A model generated the notes under the pieces. It had not been told where the DNA came from. It was given only the letters and a program-made list of their open reading frames with translations, and did no database searches. From the NCBI GenBank assembly GCA_902779705.1, contig CACZCR010000003.1, forward strand, positions 124,001 through 188,000: a stretch of DNA of 64,000 bases. Direction: 5' to 3'. This DNA is from an uncultured Bacteroidales bacterium. GTDB taxonomy: Bacteria > Bacteroidota > Bacteroidia > Bacteroidales > Paludibacteraceae. This document shows positions 25,264-33,675 of this stretch, piece by piece; the stretch's first letter is position 1, and each line of letters begins with the position of its first letter. The translations under genes and the position numbers were made by a program.

Positions 25264-26393
25264 CGGTTCTTATACATCGACTCGTAGTACTTCTCATACT
25301 CACCCGAAGTGATATTGTCGAGCCAGTCTTGGTTCTCAAGATACCACTGTACGGTTTTCTCTATGCCTTCCTCAAACTGCAGACTCGGCTCCCAGCCTAA
25401 CTCGCGTTGCAGCTTGGTCGAATCGATAGCATAACGCATGTCATGCCCGGCACGGTCGGTAACGAAGGTGATGAGGTCCAAGTCCTCGCCTTCTTCGCGT
25501 CCCAACAGACGATCTACGGTTTTGATCACGGTTTTGATAATATCGATGTTCTTCCATTCGTTGAATCCGCCGATGTTATAGGTCTCAGCGATCTTACCTT
25601 TGTGGAAGATGAGGTCGATAGCCCGTGCGTGATCTACGACGTACAACCAATCGCGAACGTTCTCGCCTTTACCGTATACAGGCAGCGGTTTACGGTGACG
25701 GATGTTGTTGATAAACAGCGGGATCAGTTTCTCCGGGAACTGATAAGGGCCGTAGTTGTTCGAACAGTTAGTGACAATAGTCGGCATTCCGAACGTGTCG
25801 TGAAAAGCACGCACAAAATGATCGGACGAGGCCTTCGAAGCCGAATAAGGCGAATGAGGATTGTATTTGGTGGTCTCGTAGAAGAAATCCTCACCATACG
25901 CCAGATGATGTTCTGCAGACGATGCAGTAGTAGTGAACGGAGGCTCTATGCCCTCCGGATGGGTCATCTCGAGTGCACCATAAACCTCGTCGGTAGAGAT
26001 GTGATAGAAACGTTTGCCTTCGTATTTCTCAGGCAGGGACTCCCAGTATAGTTTAGCGGCTTGCAGCATCGACAAGGTACCCATGACATTGGTCTTGGCA
26101 AAGGTGAACGGATCCTTGATGGAGCGGTCCACGTGACTCTCTGCTGCCAAATGGATGACACCCGTCACTTGCTCCTCTTGCATCAGGGCATAGATGGTAT
26201 CGAAGTCGCAGATGTCTGCTTTGACGAAACGGTAGTTGGGTTTGTCTTCTATATCCTTGAGGTTCGCCAAGTTGCCGGCATAGGTCAACTTGTCCACATT
26301 AATGATGCGGTATTCGGGGTACTTGTTCACAAACAGGCGTACCACGTGACTTCCAATAAATCCGGCTCCGCCGGTGATAATGATCGATTTCAT
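25260..26393 (-). CDS. rfbB: dTDP-glucose 4,6-dehydratase
   Basis: Converts dTDP-glucose to dTDP-4-keto-6-deoxyglucose, the precursor of dTDP-rhamnose and other deoxy sugars. Extended SDR fold: NAD motif TGGAGFIGSHV at residues 7-17, HLAAESHVDRS, STDEVYG and the catalytic YSASKASSDH. 377 residues. It shares four bases with birA upstream, in a run with dacB. rfbA, C and D are not in the window. It likely feeds the glycosyltransferase cluster at 49844-55689. Confidence 0.96.
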   Translation of the reverse strand: MKSIIITGGAGFIGSHVVRLFVNKYPEYRIINVDKLTYAGNLANLKDIEDKPNYRFVKADICDFDTIYALMQEEQVTGVIHLAAESHVDRSIKDPFTFAKTNVMGTLSMLQAAKLYWESLPEKYEGKRFYHISTDEVYGALEMTHPEGIEPPFTTTASSAEHHLAYGEDFFYETTKYNPHSPYSASKASSDHFVRAFHDTFGMPTIVTNCSNNYGPYQFPEKLIPLFINNIRHRKPLPVYGKGENVRDWLYVVDHARAIDLIFHKGKIAETYNIGGFNEWKNIDIIKTVIKTVDRLLGREEGEDLDLITFVTDRAGHDMRYAIDSTKLQRELGWEPSLQFEEGIEKTVQWYLENQDWLDNITSGEYEKYYESMYKNR

Positions 26394-27154
26394 AGGATAA
26401 ATCGTATTTGTTTAAAATGATATATTCGTATCTTGTTTTGTGCATCGCGGAGCACCAGTTCTCCCGTAGGCGTGATGTCCTCTATGGATGCTACAAATTG
26501 TCCTTGCGTAGAGGTTGGCGCATTCATCGAGGGGGTGATGTTGACCTCTCGTTCTACATAGGGGAATAGTCCTTCCCGTCTGTATAGATGCGCCATGTAT
26601 CGTTGTTTGAGCGTCGGTTCGTCTTGAAGCAGCGGCAGGTTAACTTGCCAATGTTGCCATAACTGCTCGACGATACGCTCTCTGTCCCATTCGTGCCCCG
26701 TGATAAGTTGTAGTGAGGTAGGATTAGGGGCGTTGCCTACCCACTGTGTCTGGTTGATGTTGATGCCTACTCCCAATACCGAATAGGCTATTCCTTGGCT
26801 GTCCAGCTGATGCTCGATCAGTATCCCAGCCAGCTTGCTATCCCCATAGTAGATATCGTTGGGCCACTTGATACTGAACTTCTCCTGTCCATTCGCTCTT
26901 CGCCCTTCGCCATTCATCAGTATCACCTCTAATACTGTCAGCGCAAACAGCATCGACATTCGCCACTGTTGTTCCGGCTTTATCGGCGGGCGTTGGATAC
27001 CTATCGACAGCAGGATGTTCTTTCCCTTTTCGCTCTCCCACCCATTACCGGTTTGTCCTCGTCCGGCGGTCTGGTAGTCGGTCCAAAGTAGCCCTTCGAG
27101 GCCTTGCTCCAACATCAGGCTGTTGGTACTATGACACTGGGCTACAAACATCAC
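26390..27154 (-). CDS. birA: Biotin-protein ligase, catalytic type without DNA-binding domain
   Basis: Attaches biotin to carrier proteins such as acetyl-CoA carboxylase. 254 residues; no N-terminal helix-turn-helix, so not a repressor. Substrate blocks: CHSTNS, TAGRGQTGNGW, SIKWPNDIYYG, LGVGININQ. Between the strand ending LEVILM and KFSIKWPND sits a low-complexity insertion (NGEGRRANGQE) encoded by a micro-iterated sequence (26890-26917), as if a short repeat had been placed in a surface loop. Overlaps dacB and rfbB by four bases each. Confidence 0.93.
   Translation of the reverse strand: MMFVAQCHSTNSLMLEQGLEGLLWTDYQTAGRGQTGNGWESEKGKNILLSIGIQRPPIKPEQQWRMSMLFALTVLEVILMNGEGRRANGQEKFSIKWPNDIYYGDSKLAGILIEHQLDSQGIAYSVLGVGININQTQWVGNAPNPTSLQLITGHEWDRERIVEQLWQHWQVNLPLLQDEPTLKQRYMAHLYRREGLFPYVEREVNITPSMNAPTSTQGQFVASIEDITPTGELVLRDAQNKIRIYHFKQIRFIL
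26890..26917. repeat. Iterative repeat inside birA
   Basis: On the coding strand the stretch reads through GAATGG, CGAAGG and CGAAGAG words with a period of about 8 bases. It encodes MNGEGRRAN, a hydrophilic loop before the catalytic lysine strand, and keeps the frame. Confidence 0.55.
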
Positions 27155-28560
27155 TTGTTGATTTTGTCCAACGACAGCAGGTATTTCTCAATCGCTTTCT
27201 GGATAGGATCGGTTGGTCCTCCGGTATCGCTTACCAATACAGCAAACGCCCACAGATGTCCGTTAGGCCGTTGGATGTATCCGGCAAAACACTTCGTACC
27301 GGTCAATGTACCACTTTTGGCATGCACCTTTCCTTCGAGGGACGTATTTTCCAAGAAGTGAGTTAGTGTTCCCGTCTTACCGCTTATGGGCAGCGAGTTG
27401 AACCATGCTTTGCGCTGTTTGCCGTAGTACATACGTGCGAGCAGTTGTACCAGCATCGAGGCCGTCAACTTGTTCTGCGGTGCCAGTCCACAACCGTCCT
27501 TTAGCACGCAGCCACTCATCGGCATATGGCGGTTCTTCCAATAGTGGTAGAGGTGTTGAGCTGCCTGCTGCGAACCGGATTGGGTTTGGTAGCGCGACAC
27601 CAGATAGCGACCAAGCGCTTCGGCGTACATGTTGTTACTCTCCTCGTTGGTGACCTTGATGATCTCGCGCAGCGGTTGGGAATGGTGCACAAAAGCCGTC
27701 TTGAGTGGGGTATCGGATGATACACTCTTGAAGATGTACTGCGGCTGTCCGGTCACTTTACCTCCGGCTTTCTCGATCGCTTTTTGTAGATCGATAGCCA
27801 ATTGAAGGCCCGGGTTGGGTAAGTCGCCTTTGACGCAGAAATCGCCTTTGTTGGACGGTATCTCTCCACGCATCGCGCGGCTGTTATCCAGTGCTTTGCC
27901 GCTGACATACGACAGGTCTTTGGATATACGTGTGCAGGTGACGGTGCTGGTCACCTCCAGTCCCTCTATCTGAGGATACGTACGCACCACATTGGCACGA
28001 GAGCCGCAAGCACCACTATTGAGGTAGATATTGAGCGTGTTGCGCATGTAATTCAATCCCCAGATAGCCGGTGCGTAATAGTTACCTATATCTTCCCATA
28101 GCCAGTAAGGGTTGTATCCTTCGTTGTTCAGTCTACTCATGTCGGCTATGATACGACCGTTGATACTTTTGATACCCTTGTGGTGCAGACGTGCCACCCA
28201 GTCTGTGGTCAGTTGAGCGGCACTCTGCTCCAAAGGTATCTTCTTATCCGGTGCTCCCAGGGTCGGGTCTATATTACCCAGCACAATGAGGTCGCCGTGC
28301 AGTACACTGTCTATTACCTCGCCTGAATAGACCACCTTGGTGGAGAACCGGAAGTTCTCGCCCAGCGTCTCCAACGCGGACGCCGTGGTCAGCAGTTTGG
28401 TGACCGAGGCCGGCGTGGCAGGTTTGGAAGGCTGATATTGCTCCACTATCTGACCATCCGTGAGGTCTTTGACCATCACAGAGATCTTCGCCTTAGACGT
28501 AGCAGGATTGCCTGTCAAAAGGCTGATATTGAGCAGTATGGCGGTGATGATAGACAGCAT
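27151..28560 (-). CDS. dacB: D-alanyl-D-alanine carboxypeptidase/endopeptidase (PBP4 type)
   Basis: Low-molecular-weight penicillin-binding protein that trims or opens peptidoglycan cross-links in the periplasm. Signal peptide at 1-24. Active-site SxxK is Ser52-Val-Thr-Lys55; the SxN motif is in EESNNMYAE; the third motif is AKSGTLTG. The insert between motifs 1 and 2 is typical of class C PBPs. 469 residues. Overlaps birA by four bases. Confidence 0.94.
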   Translation of the reverse strand: MLSIITAILLNISLLTGNPATSKAKISVMVKDLTDGQIVEQYQPSKPATPASVTKLLTTASALETLGENFRFSTKVVYSGEVIDSVLHGDLIVLGNIDPTLGAPDKKIPLEQSAAQLTTDWVARLHHKGIKSINGRIIADMSRLNNEGYNPYWLWEDIGNYYAPAIWGLNYMRNTLNIYLNSGACGSRANVVRTYPQIEGLEVTSTVTCTRISKDLSYVSGKALDNSRAMRGEIPSNKGDFCVKGDLPNPGLQLAIDLQKAIEKAGGKVTGQPQYIFKSVSSDTPLKTAFVHHSQPLREIIKVTNEESNNMYAEALGRYLVSRYQTQSGSQQAAQHLYHYWKNRHMPMSGCVLKDGCGLAPQNKLTASMLVQLLARMYYGKQRKAWFNSLPISGKTGTLTHFLENTSLEGKVHAKSGTLTGTKCFAGYIQRPNGHLWAFAVLVSDTGGPTDPIQKAIEKYLLSLDKINK

Positions 28561-28572
28561 CGTTAATGCACA

Positions 28573-30066
28573 TTAACGGAGATAGTTCTCCCACTTGGTA
28601 TTCCGCATGTCACCTGATTTCATAAACTCCTCGTGCATTGCAAACGCGAGGGACAGGTTGTGTTGGGTCTGTCCGTGTTTCGCATGTTTGAGGTAGTCAC
28701 GTAGCATCTCGCGATACTCAGGCGCTACACAGTTGTTGATGATCTCCTCGGCACGCTGACGCGGACTCTTGCCACGCAGGTCGGCTACACCTTGTTCGGT
28801 CACCAGCACTTTGACGCTGTGCTCGGAGTGATCGAGGTGGGTCACCATCGGTACGATGGAGGATATGGCACCGTTCTTAGCCGTGGAGGCGGTAGTGAAG
28901 ATCGAGAGGTAGGAGTTACGGGCGAAGTCGCCGGAACCGCCGATACCGTTCATCATCTTCGTGCCACACACGTGGGTCGAGTTGACGTTGCCATATATAT
29001 CTGCCTCGAGCGCTGTGTTGATCGCGATGATACCAAGGCGACGTGCTATCTCGGGGCTGTTGGATGTCTCCTGCGGACGAAGCAAGAGCTTGTCGCGGTA
29101 GAAATCGAGATCAGCGAGCACCTCTGCCATCTTGGACTCGACGAGTCGGAGCGAGCAACCCGAAGCGAACTTACAATGTCCGGCTTTGATGAGATCAACC
29201 ACAGAGTCTTGGATGACTTCCGAGTACATCTCAAACGGCGGGATATTGGGGTTCTTGCCCAGTTCGCCGAGCACAGCGTTGGCTACGTTTCCTACACCCG
29301 ATTGGATGGGCAGGAAGGAACTCGGGATACGTCCCGCTTTCATCTCTGCTTCGAGGAAGGCGGCAACGTTAGCGCCGATCTTAGCCGTTGTCTCATCGAC
29401 AGGCGTGAAGGCAGGGATCTCGTTCGGACGGTTGGTCTTCACGACCGCGGCAATCTTAGCGGGATCGACCTTGATATGATCGGAGCCACAACGGTCAGAG
29501 GGCTTGTAGATAGGTATCTCGCGACGCTGAGGCGGGTCGAGGGGCTCGTAGAGATCGTGCATACCACGCATAGCGGCGGGGAACATCTCGTTGAGCTCGA
29601 TGATGATCTTGTCTGCCAGACGGCAGATGGTCGGCATAATACCTACACCCGCAGCGGGCACGATCGTACCGTCTTCGCCTACGTACGAAGCCTCGATGAT
29701 AGCCCAGTTAGGTTTGGGCAGGAAGCCGTAACGCAGGTCTTGCGGCATATGGCTCAGGTGTCCGTCGAAATAGTGTGTACCTTCGGCGTTGATCTCCTCG
29801 CGCATGGACTTGTTCGACTGATACGGCGTACGGAACTCGACCGCGTGAGCACGTGCCATAGCACCGTCGCAGCTGTCGCCCATCGAGGCACCTGTCTCGA
29901 GTCCTACACGGAAGGGGATACCTTGCTCATGCAGTTTCTCTGCGCGTTGCGCTAAAGCAAAAGGAACCGCCTTAGGCACTCCCGTGGCCGTAAAACCACC
30001 CATGCCTAAGACGTCACCGTGTTGAATCAATTCAGCAGCTTGTTCAGCTGTCATAAATGGAAGCAT
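28573..30066 (-). CDS. Acetyl-CoA hydrolase/transferase family CoA-transferase
   Basis: Family members move CoA between acyl groups, commonly succinyl-CoA and acetate; in fermentative Bacteroidales this supports acetate and propionate production. 497 residues with an N-terminal GDVLGMGGFTATGVPKAVP, the glycine-rich SGVGNVANAV block and TALEADIYGNVNSTHV carrying the catalytic Glu. The exact acyl acceptor cannot be read from sequence. The dacB start is 12 bases downstream. Upstream lie three copies of a 29-base repeat. Confidence 0.9.
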   Translation of the reverse strand: MLPFMTAEQAAELIQHGDVLGMGGFTATGVPKAVPFALAQRAEKLHEQGIPFRVGLETGASMGDSCDGAMARAHAVEFRTPYQSNKSMREEINAEGTHYFDGHLSHMPQDLRYGFLPKPNWAIIEASYVGEDGTIVPAAGVGIMPTICRLADKIIIELNEMFPAAMRGMHDLYEPLDPPQRREIPIYKPSDRCGSDHIKVDPAKIAAVVKTNRPNEIPAFTPVDETTAKIGANVAAFLEAEMKAGRIPSSFLPIQSGVGNVANAVLGELGKNPNIPPFEMYSEVIQDSVVDLIKAGHCKFASGCSLRLVESKMAEVLADLDFYRDKLLLRPQETSNSPEIARRLGIIAINTALEADIYGNVNSTHVCGTKMMNGIGGSGDFARNSYLSIFTTASTAKNGAISSIVPMVTHLDHSEHSVKVLVTEQGVADLRGKSPRQRAEEIINNCVAPEYREMLRDYLKHAKHGQTQHNLSLAFAMHEEFMKSGDMRNTKWENYLR

Positions 30067-30075
30067 AGCTTTATT

Positions 30076-30162
30076 GTTTGATTTGTTTGAGCACTACGTG
30101 CTTGGTTTGATTTGTTTGAGCACTACGTGCTTGGTTTGATTTGTTTGAGCACTGCGTGCTTG
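30076..30162 (+). repeat. 29-base tandem repeat, three copies, with embedded hairpin
   Basis: Copies at 30076-30104, 30105-30133 and 30134-30162, differing at one base (TAC to TGC in the third). Each holds two GTTTGA words and the inverted repeat AGCAC-TAC-GTGCT. Two more GTTTGA words follow to 30175. Non-coding. It forms the left flank of the four-helix-bundle gene. Confidence 0.9.
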
Positions 30163-30182
30163 GTTTGAGGTGTTTGAAGTGT

Positions 30183-30572
30183 TTATTTTTTGTATTTATT
30201 ACCTTCAATGTCAGATTGTTTAAGATAACGAATCATATTGGAAATTTTAGTTCCTACATTTTTAGTTTGTTCTAACAAAGAGTTGCATTGATCAATTGGA
30301 ATAAACCCAACATCCATAGCTCGGTATAACTGGCTGCGCACTTCACCACATGAGCCTTTAGCAATATACAGAAATTGAATAAATTCTTTTTTTCCTTCCC
30401 GTTCAAAACCTTCCGCTATATTGTCCATAATAGATCCAACAGCGGCTCTGATTTGAGAACAGAAACGTATATCACTTTTAAACTCTTGTGAGTCGGTAAT
30501 TTGATAAATATCCTTACTTAAAGCACGAGATAGTTTCCATATTTCCAAATCTTCAAAATTACTCAATGTCAT
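30183..30572 (-). CDS. Four-helix-bundle protein (23S rRNA intervening-sequence / Avd-like family)
   Basis: The family was first seen as ORFs inside 23S rRNA intervening sequences, and the Avd accessory protein of diversity-generating retroelements has the same fold; its cellular role is not established. 129 residues, all helical, with the family opening FEDLEIWKLSRALSKDIY, then SQIRAAVGSIMDNIAEGFERE and FIQFLYIAKGSCGEVRSQLYRA. There is no reverse transcriptase or rRNA nearby. The gene is clearly more AT-rich than its neighbours and is bracketed by inverted GTTTGA/TCAAAC arrays (30076-30175 and 30585-30638), which suggests a transferred cassette. Confidence 0.88.
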   Translation of the reverse strand: MTLSNFEDLEIWKLSRALSKDIYQITDSQEFKSDIRFCSQIRAAVGSIMDNIAEGFEREGKKEFIQFLYIAKGSCGEVRSQLYRAMDVGFIPIDQCNSLLEQTKNVGTKISNMIRYLKQSDIEGNKYKK

Positions 30573-30584
30573 AACGAAACTATA

Positions 30585-30638
30585 TCAAACGATTTCAAAC
30601 GATTTCAAACTTTCAAACAAAGTCCGAAGGACTCAAAC
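30585..30638 (+). repeat. TCAAAC array with hairpin, right flank of the four-helix-bundle gene
   Basis: TCAAAC occurs at 30585, 30595, 30605, 30613 and 30633. Between the last two lies the inverted repeat AGTCC-GAA-GGACT (30621-30633). The words are the reverse complement of the GTTTGA words on the other side of the gene. Confidence 0.8.
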
Positions 30639-30648
30639 GAATTAACAT

Positions 30649-31650
30649 TTACTCAGCCTTACCGTCTGATCCTAATACGTTGATAATTTTGTGCTTGTAG
30701 AGCTCCTCCATGAGGTCACGAGCAGGACCGCAGTACTTACGCGGATCGAACTCACCCGGTTTCTCTGCAAATACCTTACGAACTGCAGCGGTGAAAGCAA
30801 GACGGCTATCACTATCGATGTTGATCTTGCAAACAGCGCTGGCAGCAGCCTTGCGGAGTTGCTCCTCAGGAATACCTACTGCATCAGGCAGTTTGCCACC
30901 ATACTGGTTGATCATATCGACATACTCCTGCGGAACAGAAGACGAGCCGTGGAGAACGATTGGGAAGCCCGGGAGTTGCTCCATGATAGCGTCGAGTACG
31001 TCGAAAGCCAATGGAGGAGGAACGAGCTTGCCGGTCTTCGGGTCGCGTGTGCATTGCTCAGGAGTGAACTTATACGCGCCGTGGCTGGTACCGATAGAGA
31101 TAGCCAGCGAGTCGCAACCGGTGCGGGTAGCGAAGTCTACTACCTCTTCCGGCTTGGTATAGTGGCTTACTTCCGAAGCAACCTCATCCTCAACACCTGC
31201 CAACACGCCGAGCTCAGCCTCAACGGTTACATCGTACTGGTGCGCATAGTCAACTACCTTCTTGGTCAGGGCGATGTTCTCCTCGTAAGGCAGCGACGAA
31301 GCATCGATCATAACGCTGGAGAAACCGAAGTCCACGCAGCTCTTGCAGAGTTCGAAGCTGTCTCCGTGGTCGAGGTGCAAGCAGATCTGCGGATGCTCCC
31401 AACCGAGCTCCTTAGCGTACTCAACCGCACCCTGTGCCATATAGCGGAGGAGGGTTTGGTTTGCGTAGTTACGCGCACCTTTCGATACCTGAAGGATCAC
31501 CGGAGACTTGGTCTCAGCCGAAGCTTTGATGATAGCCTGGAGTTGCTCCATGTTATTGAAATTAAATGCCGGGATGGCGTAGCCTCCCTTGATTGCCTTA
31601 GCAAACATCTCACGGGTGTTTACAAGGCCTAATTCTTTGTAAGATACCAT
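30649..31650 (-). CDS. fba: Fructose-bisphosphate aldolase, class II
   Basis: Zinc-dependent aldolase of glycolysis and gluconeogenesis. 333 residues. Zn-binding His95 lies in HLDHGD, with further ligands in the EAELGVLAG block and HGSSSVP. ISIGTSHGAYKF is the phosphate-binding region. A class II enzyme of the longer subgroup used by many Bacteroidales. The possible -7 boxes at 31685-31713 are the only promoter-like signals upstream. Confidence 0.95.
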   Translation of the reverse strand: MVSYKELGLVNTREMFAKAIKGGYAIPAFNFNNMEQLQAIIKASAETKSPVILQVSKGARNYANQTLLRYMAQGAVEYAKELGWEHPQICLHLDHGDSFELCKSCVDFGFSSVMIDASSLPYEENIALTKKVVDYAHQYDVTVEAELGVLAGVEDEVASEVSHYTKPEEVVDFATRTGCDSLAISIGTSHGAYKFTPEQCTRDPKTGKLVPPPLAFDVLDAIMEQLPGFPIVLHGSSSVPQEYVDMINQYGGKLPDAVGIPEEQLRKAAASAVCKINIDSDSRLAFTAAVRKVFAEKPGEFDPRKYCGPARDLMEELYKHKIINVLGSDGKAE

Positions 31651-31679
31651 AGTTTTAAAATTTTAAATTTATGATTTAT

Positions 31680-31721
31680 GATTTCAAATGTATGATTTTT
31701 GATTTCAAATGTATGATTTTT
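31680..31721. repeat. 21-base tandem repeat (2 copies)
   Basis: 31680-31700 is repeated exactly at 31701-31721. On the minus strand each copy contains TACATTTG, a match to the -7 box, but no TTTG lies 19-21 bases upstream of either. Sits between the OPT transporter stop and fba. Confidence 0.75.
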
Positions 31722-31724
31722 GAT

Positions 31725-33590
31725 TTATTTCTTCTTCGAAGCAGCGATAAAATAGGCGATCAGAGCAGCATAAGCTACTATGCCTACGAGTGCGGCGTAG
31801 CCGCTCTCTGCCCAAGCGGTCATATACCAGTCAGCGCCGCAGAATTTCAATACCGCCGATACCACACCCATCAGGGCACCGCCGGCGATGAAGCCCGATG
31901 CGATGAGGGTACCTTTCTCCTGATGTTTCTCGCCCACCAGCCACGATATACCACCACCGACCAGCAGCGGAGTGTTCAGACTCAGCGGAATGAACATACC
32001 CAAGGCGAACGGCAGCACGGGGACGTTGAGGAAATTGAGCACCAGGGCCAACACAGCGCCTGCCAGATATAACATCCATGGTGCGCCTTGACCGGACATC
32101 AGGGGTTCGATCACCGCTGCCATCGCATTGGCCTGCGGTGCTACAAGGGCGTTGTCGCCTACAAAGCCGTAGGTCTTGTTCAATATGATCATCACACCTC
32201 CGACGGTTGCTGCCGAGACGAGTGTGCCGAGGAATTTCCAGGTCTCTTGTTTACGTGGTGTGGAGCCGATCCAGTAGCCGATCTTGAGATCCGTAATGAA
32301 TCCGCCGGCCATCGCCAACGCCGTACATACCACGCCGCCGATCACCATCGCGCCTACCATGCCGCTGGCGCCTTTCATGCCGATGGCTACGAATACCACC
32401 GACGCTACGATCAGGGTCATCAGCGTCATACCGCTCACGGGATTCGAGCCCACGATGGCGATGGCGTTAGCCGCCACGGTCGTGAAGAGGAATGCTATGA
32501 TGGCTACAACGAGGAAGGCCACGAGGGCTTGCCAGAACGAGTGTAGCACGCCTACCCAGAAGAAGACCAAGGTGCACAGGAGTGCCACAGCTGTAGCGAT
32601 CACCAGCAGTCTCATCGACAGGTCTCGCTGGGTGCGTAGGATAGATCCTTGCGCCTTGTCGTGTCCCTTGGTTTGTCCTTTGATCAGTCCGACAGCTCCT
32701 TTGATAACGCCCCATGATTTGACTATACCGATCAGTCCGGCCATTGCGATGGCGCCGATACCGATGTTACGTCCGTAGCCGGTGAACAGGGCTTGCGGGT
32801 CGGTAGCCTCCATTCCGGGTATGGCACCTAACACAGGCAGCAACACCCACCATACGAAGAACGATCCCGCACAGATGATAGCGGCGTATTTGAGGCCGAT
32901 GATATAACCCAGACCGAGTACGGCTGCCGAGGTGTTGATCGAGAACACCAGTTTGGTTTTAGCAGCGATGGTCTCGCCTATGGTGGTCATACGGGTGCTC
33001 AGTTGTTCGGTCCACAGGCCGAAGGTCGATACCACAAAATCGTACAGTCCGCCTATGCCGGCAGCCAGCAGGAGTGGTTTGGCTTGGCTGCCTTCGCCTT
33101 CGCCGCTGACCAGTACTTGGGTGGTAGCGGTCGCTTCGGGGAAGGGGTACTCGCCATCCTTGTCTTGGACGAAGTACTTACGGAAGGGGATCAAGAACAG
33201 GATACCCAAACAGCCTCCTAAGAGGGAGGAGAGGAAGATCTGTGAGAAGGTGACGGTCATCTCCGGATACTTGGCCTGGAGGATGTAGAGGGCAGGTAGG
33301 GTGAATATCGCGCCCGCCACTATGACGCCAGAGCTGGCGCCGATGGACTGGATCATGACATTCTCGCCGATGGCGTTCTTACGCTTGAGGATAGACGAGA
33401 GGCTGACTGCTATGATAGCGATCGGGATAGCTGCCTCGAAGACCTGTCCAACTTTGAGTCCCAGATAGGCAGCCGCAGCGGAGAATATCACCGCCATCAG
33501 GACGCCTATTAGGACACTATACGGAGTCACTTCCGGATATTCGTGATCCGGTTTGAGTATAGGTTCGAACTTACTTTTCTTTGTTTCCAT
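31725..33590 (-). CDS. OPT-family oligopeptide transporter
   Basis: Proton-coupled inner-membrane importer of peptides or metal chelates. The ATG at 33590 (METKKSKFEP) gives 621 residues with about 14-15 membrane segments. The family pattern near the N-terminus is YPEVTPYSVLIGVLMAVIFSAAAAYLGL and, later, KFLGTLVSA with NKTYGF. Longer in-frame starts lie upstream of the promoter. No periplasmic partner gene is close, as usual for OPT. Substrate unknown. Confidence 0.9.
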   Translation of the reverse strand: METKKSKFEPILKPDHEYPEVTPYSVLIGVLMAVIFSAAAAYLGLKVGQVFEAAIPIAIIAVSLSSILKRKNAIGENVMIQSIGASSGVIVAGAIFTLPALYILQAKYPEMTVTFSQIFLSSLLGGCLGILFLIPFRKYFVQDKDGEYPFPEATATTQVLVSGEGEGSQAKPLLLAAGIGGLYDFVVSTFGLWTEQLSTRMTTIGETIAAKTKLVFSINTSAAVLGLGYIIGLKYAAIICAGSFFVWWVLLPVLGAIPGMEATDPQALFTGYGRNIGIGAIAMAGLIGIVKSWGVIKGAVGLIKGQTKGHDKAQGSILRTQRDLSMRLLVIATAVALLCTLVFFWVGVLHSFWQALVAFLVVAIIAFLFTTVAANAIAIVGSNPVSGMTLMTLIVASVVFVAIGMKGASGMVGAMVIGGVVCTALAMAGGFITDLKIGYWIGSTPRKQETWKFLGTLVSAATVGGVMIILNKTYGFVGDNALVAPQANAMAAVIEPLMSGQGAPWMLYLAGAVLALVLNFLNVPVLPFALGMFIPLSLNTPLLVGGGISWLVGEKHQEKGTLIASGFIAGGALMGVVSAVLKFCGADWYMTAWAESGYAALVGIVAYAALIAYFIAASKKK

Positions 33591-33626
33591 AAGCCTTTGC
33601 GTTAGGTGAGTAGACCAAAAATCGCG

Positions 33627-33658
33627 CAAAGATATAAAAAAAAACGCATATATCCAAA
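33627..33658 (-). promoter_or_regulatory. Promoter of the OPT transporter gene
   Basis: On the minus strand TTTG (33658-33655), a 20-base spacer and TATCTTTG (33634-33627), 37 bases before the ATG at 33590. Confidence 0.75.
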
Positions 33659-33675
33659 TATATGCGCCATTTTTA

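Noticed and set aside
28792..29955. Plus-strand open frame of 387 codons
   Set aside because: Antisense shadow of the CoA-transferase gene with no recognisable family.
30076..30162. Three 29-base repeats looking like a minimal CRISPR
   Set aside because: The copies abut with no spacers and there are no cas genes nearby; they are a plain tandem repeat.
30183..30572. Avd of a diversity-generating retroelement
   Set aside because: No reverse transcriptase, template repeat or variable target gene is present; only the fold family is shared.
31685..31713. Two TACATTTG boxes upstream of fba (minus strand)
   Set aside because: They match the -7 box but neither has TTTG 19-21 bases upstream; they are part of a 21-base duplication, so promoter activity is not supported.
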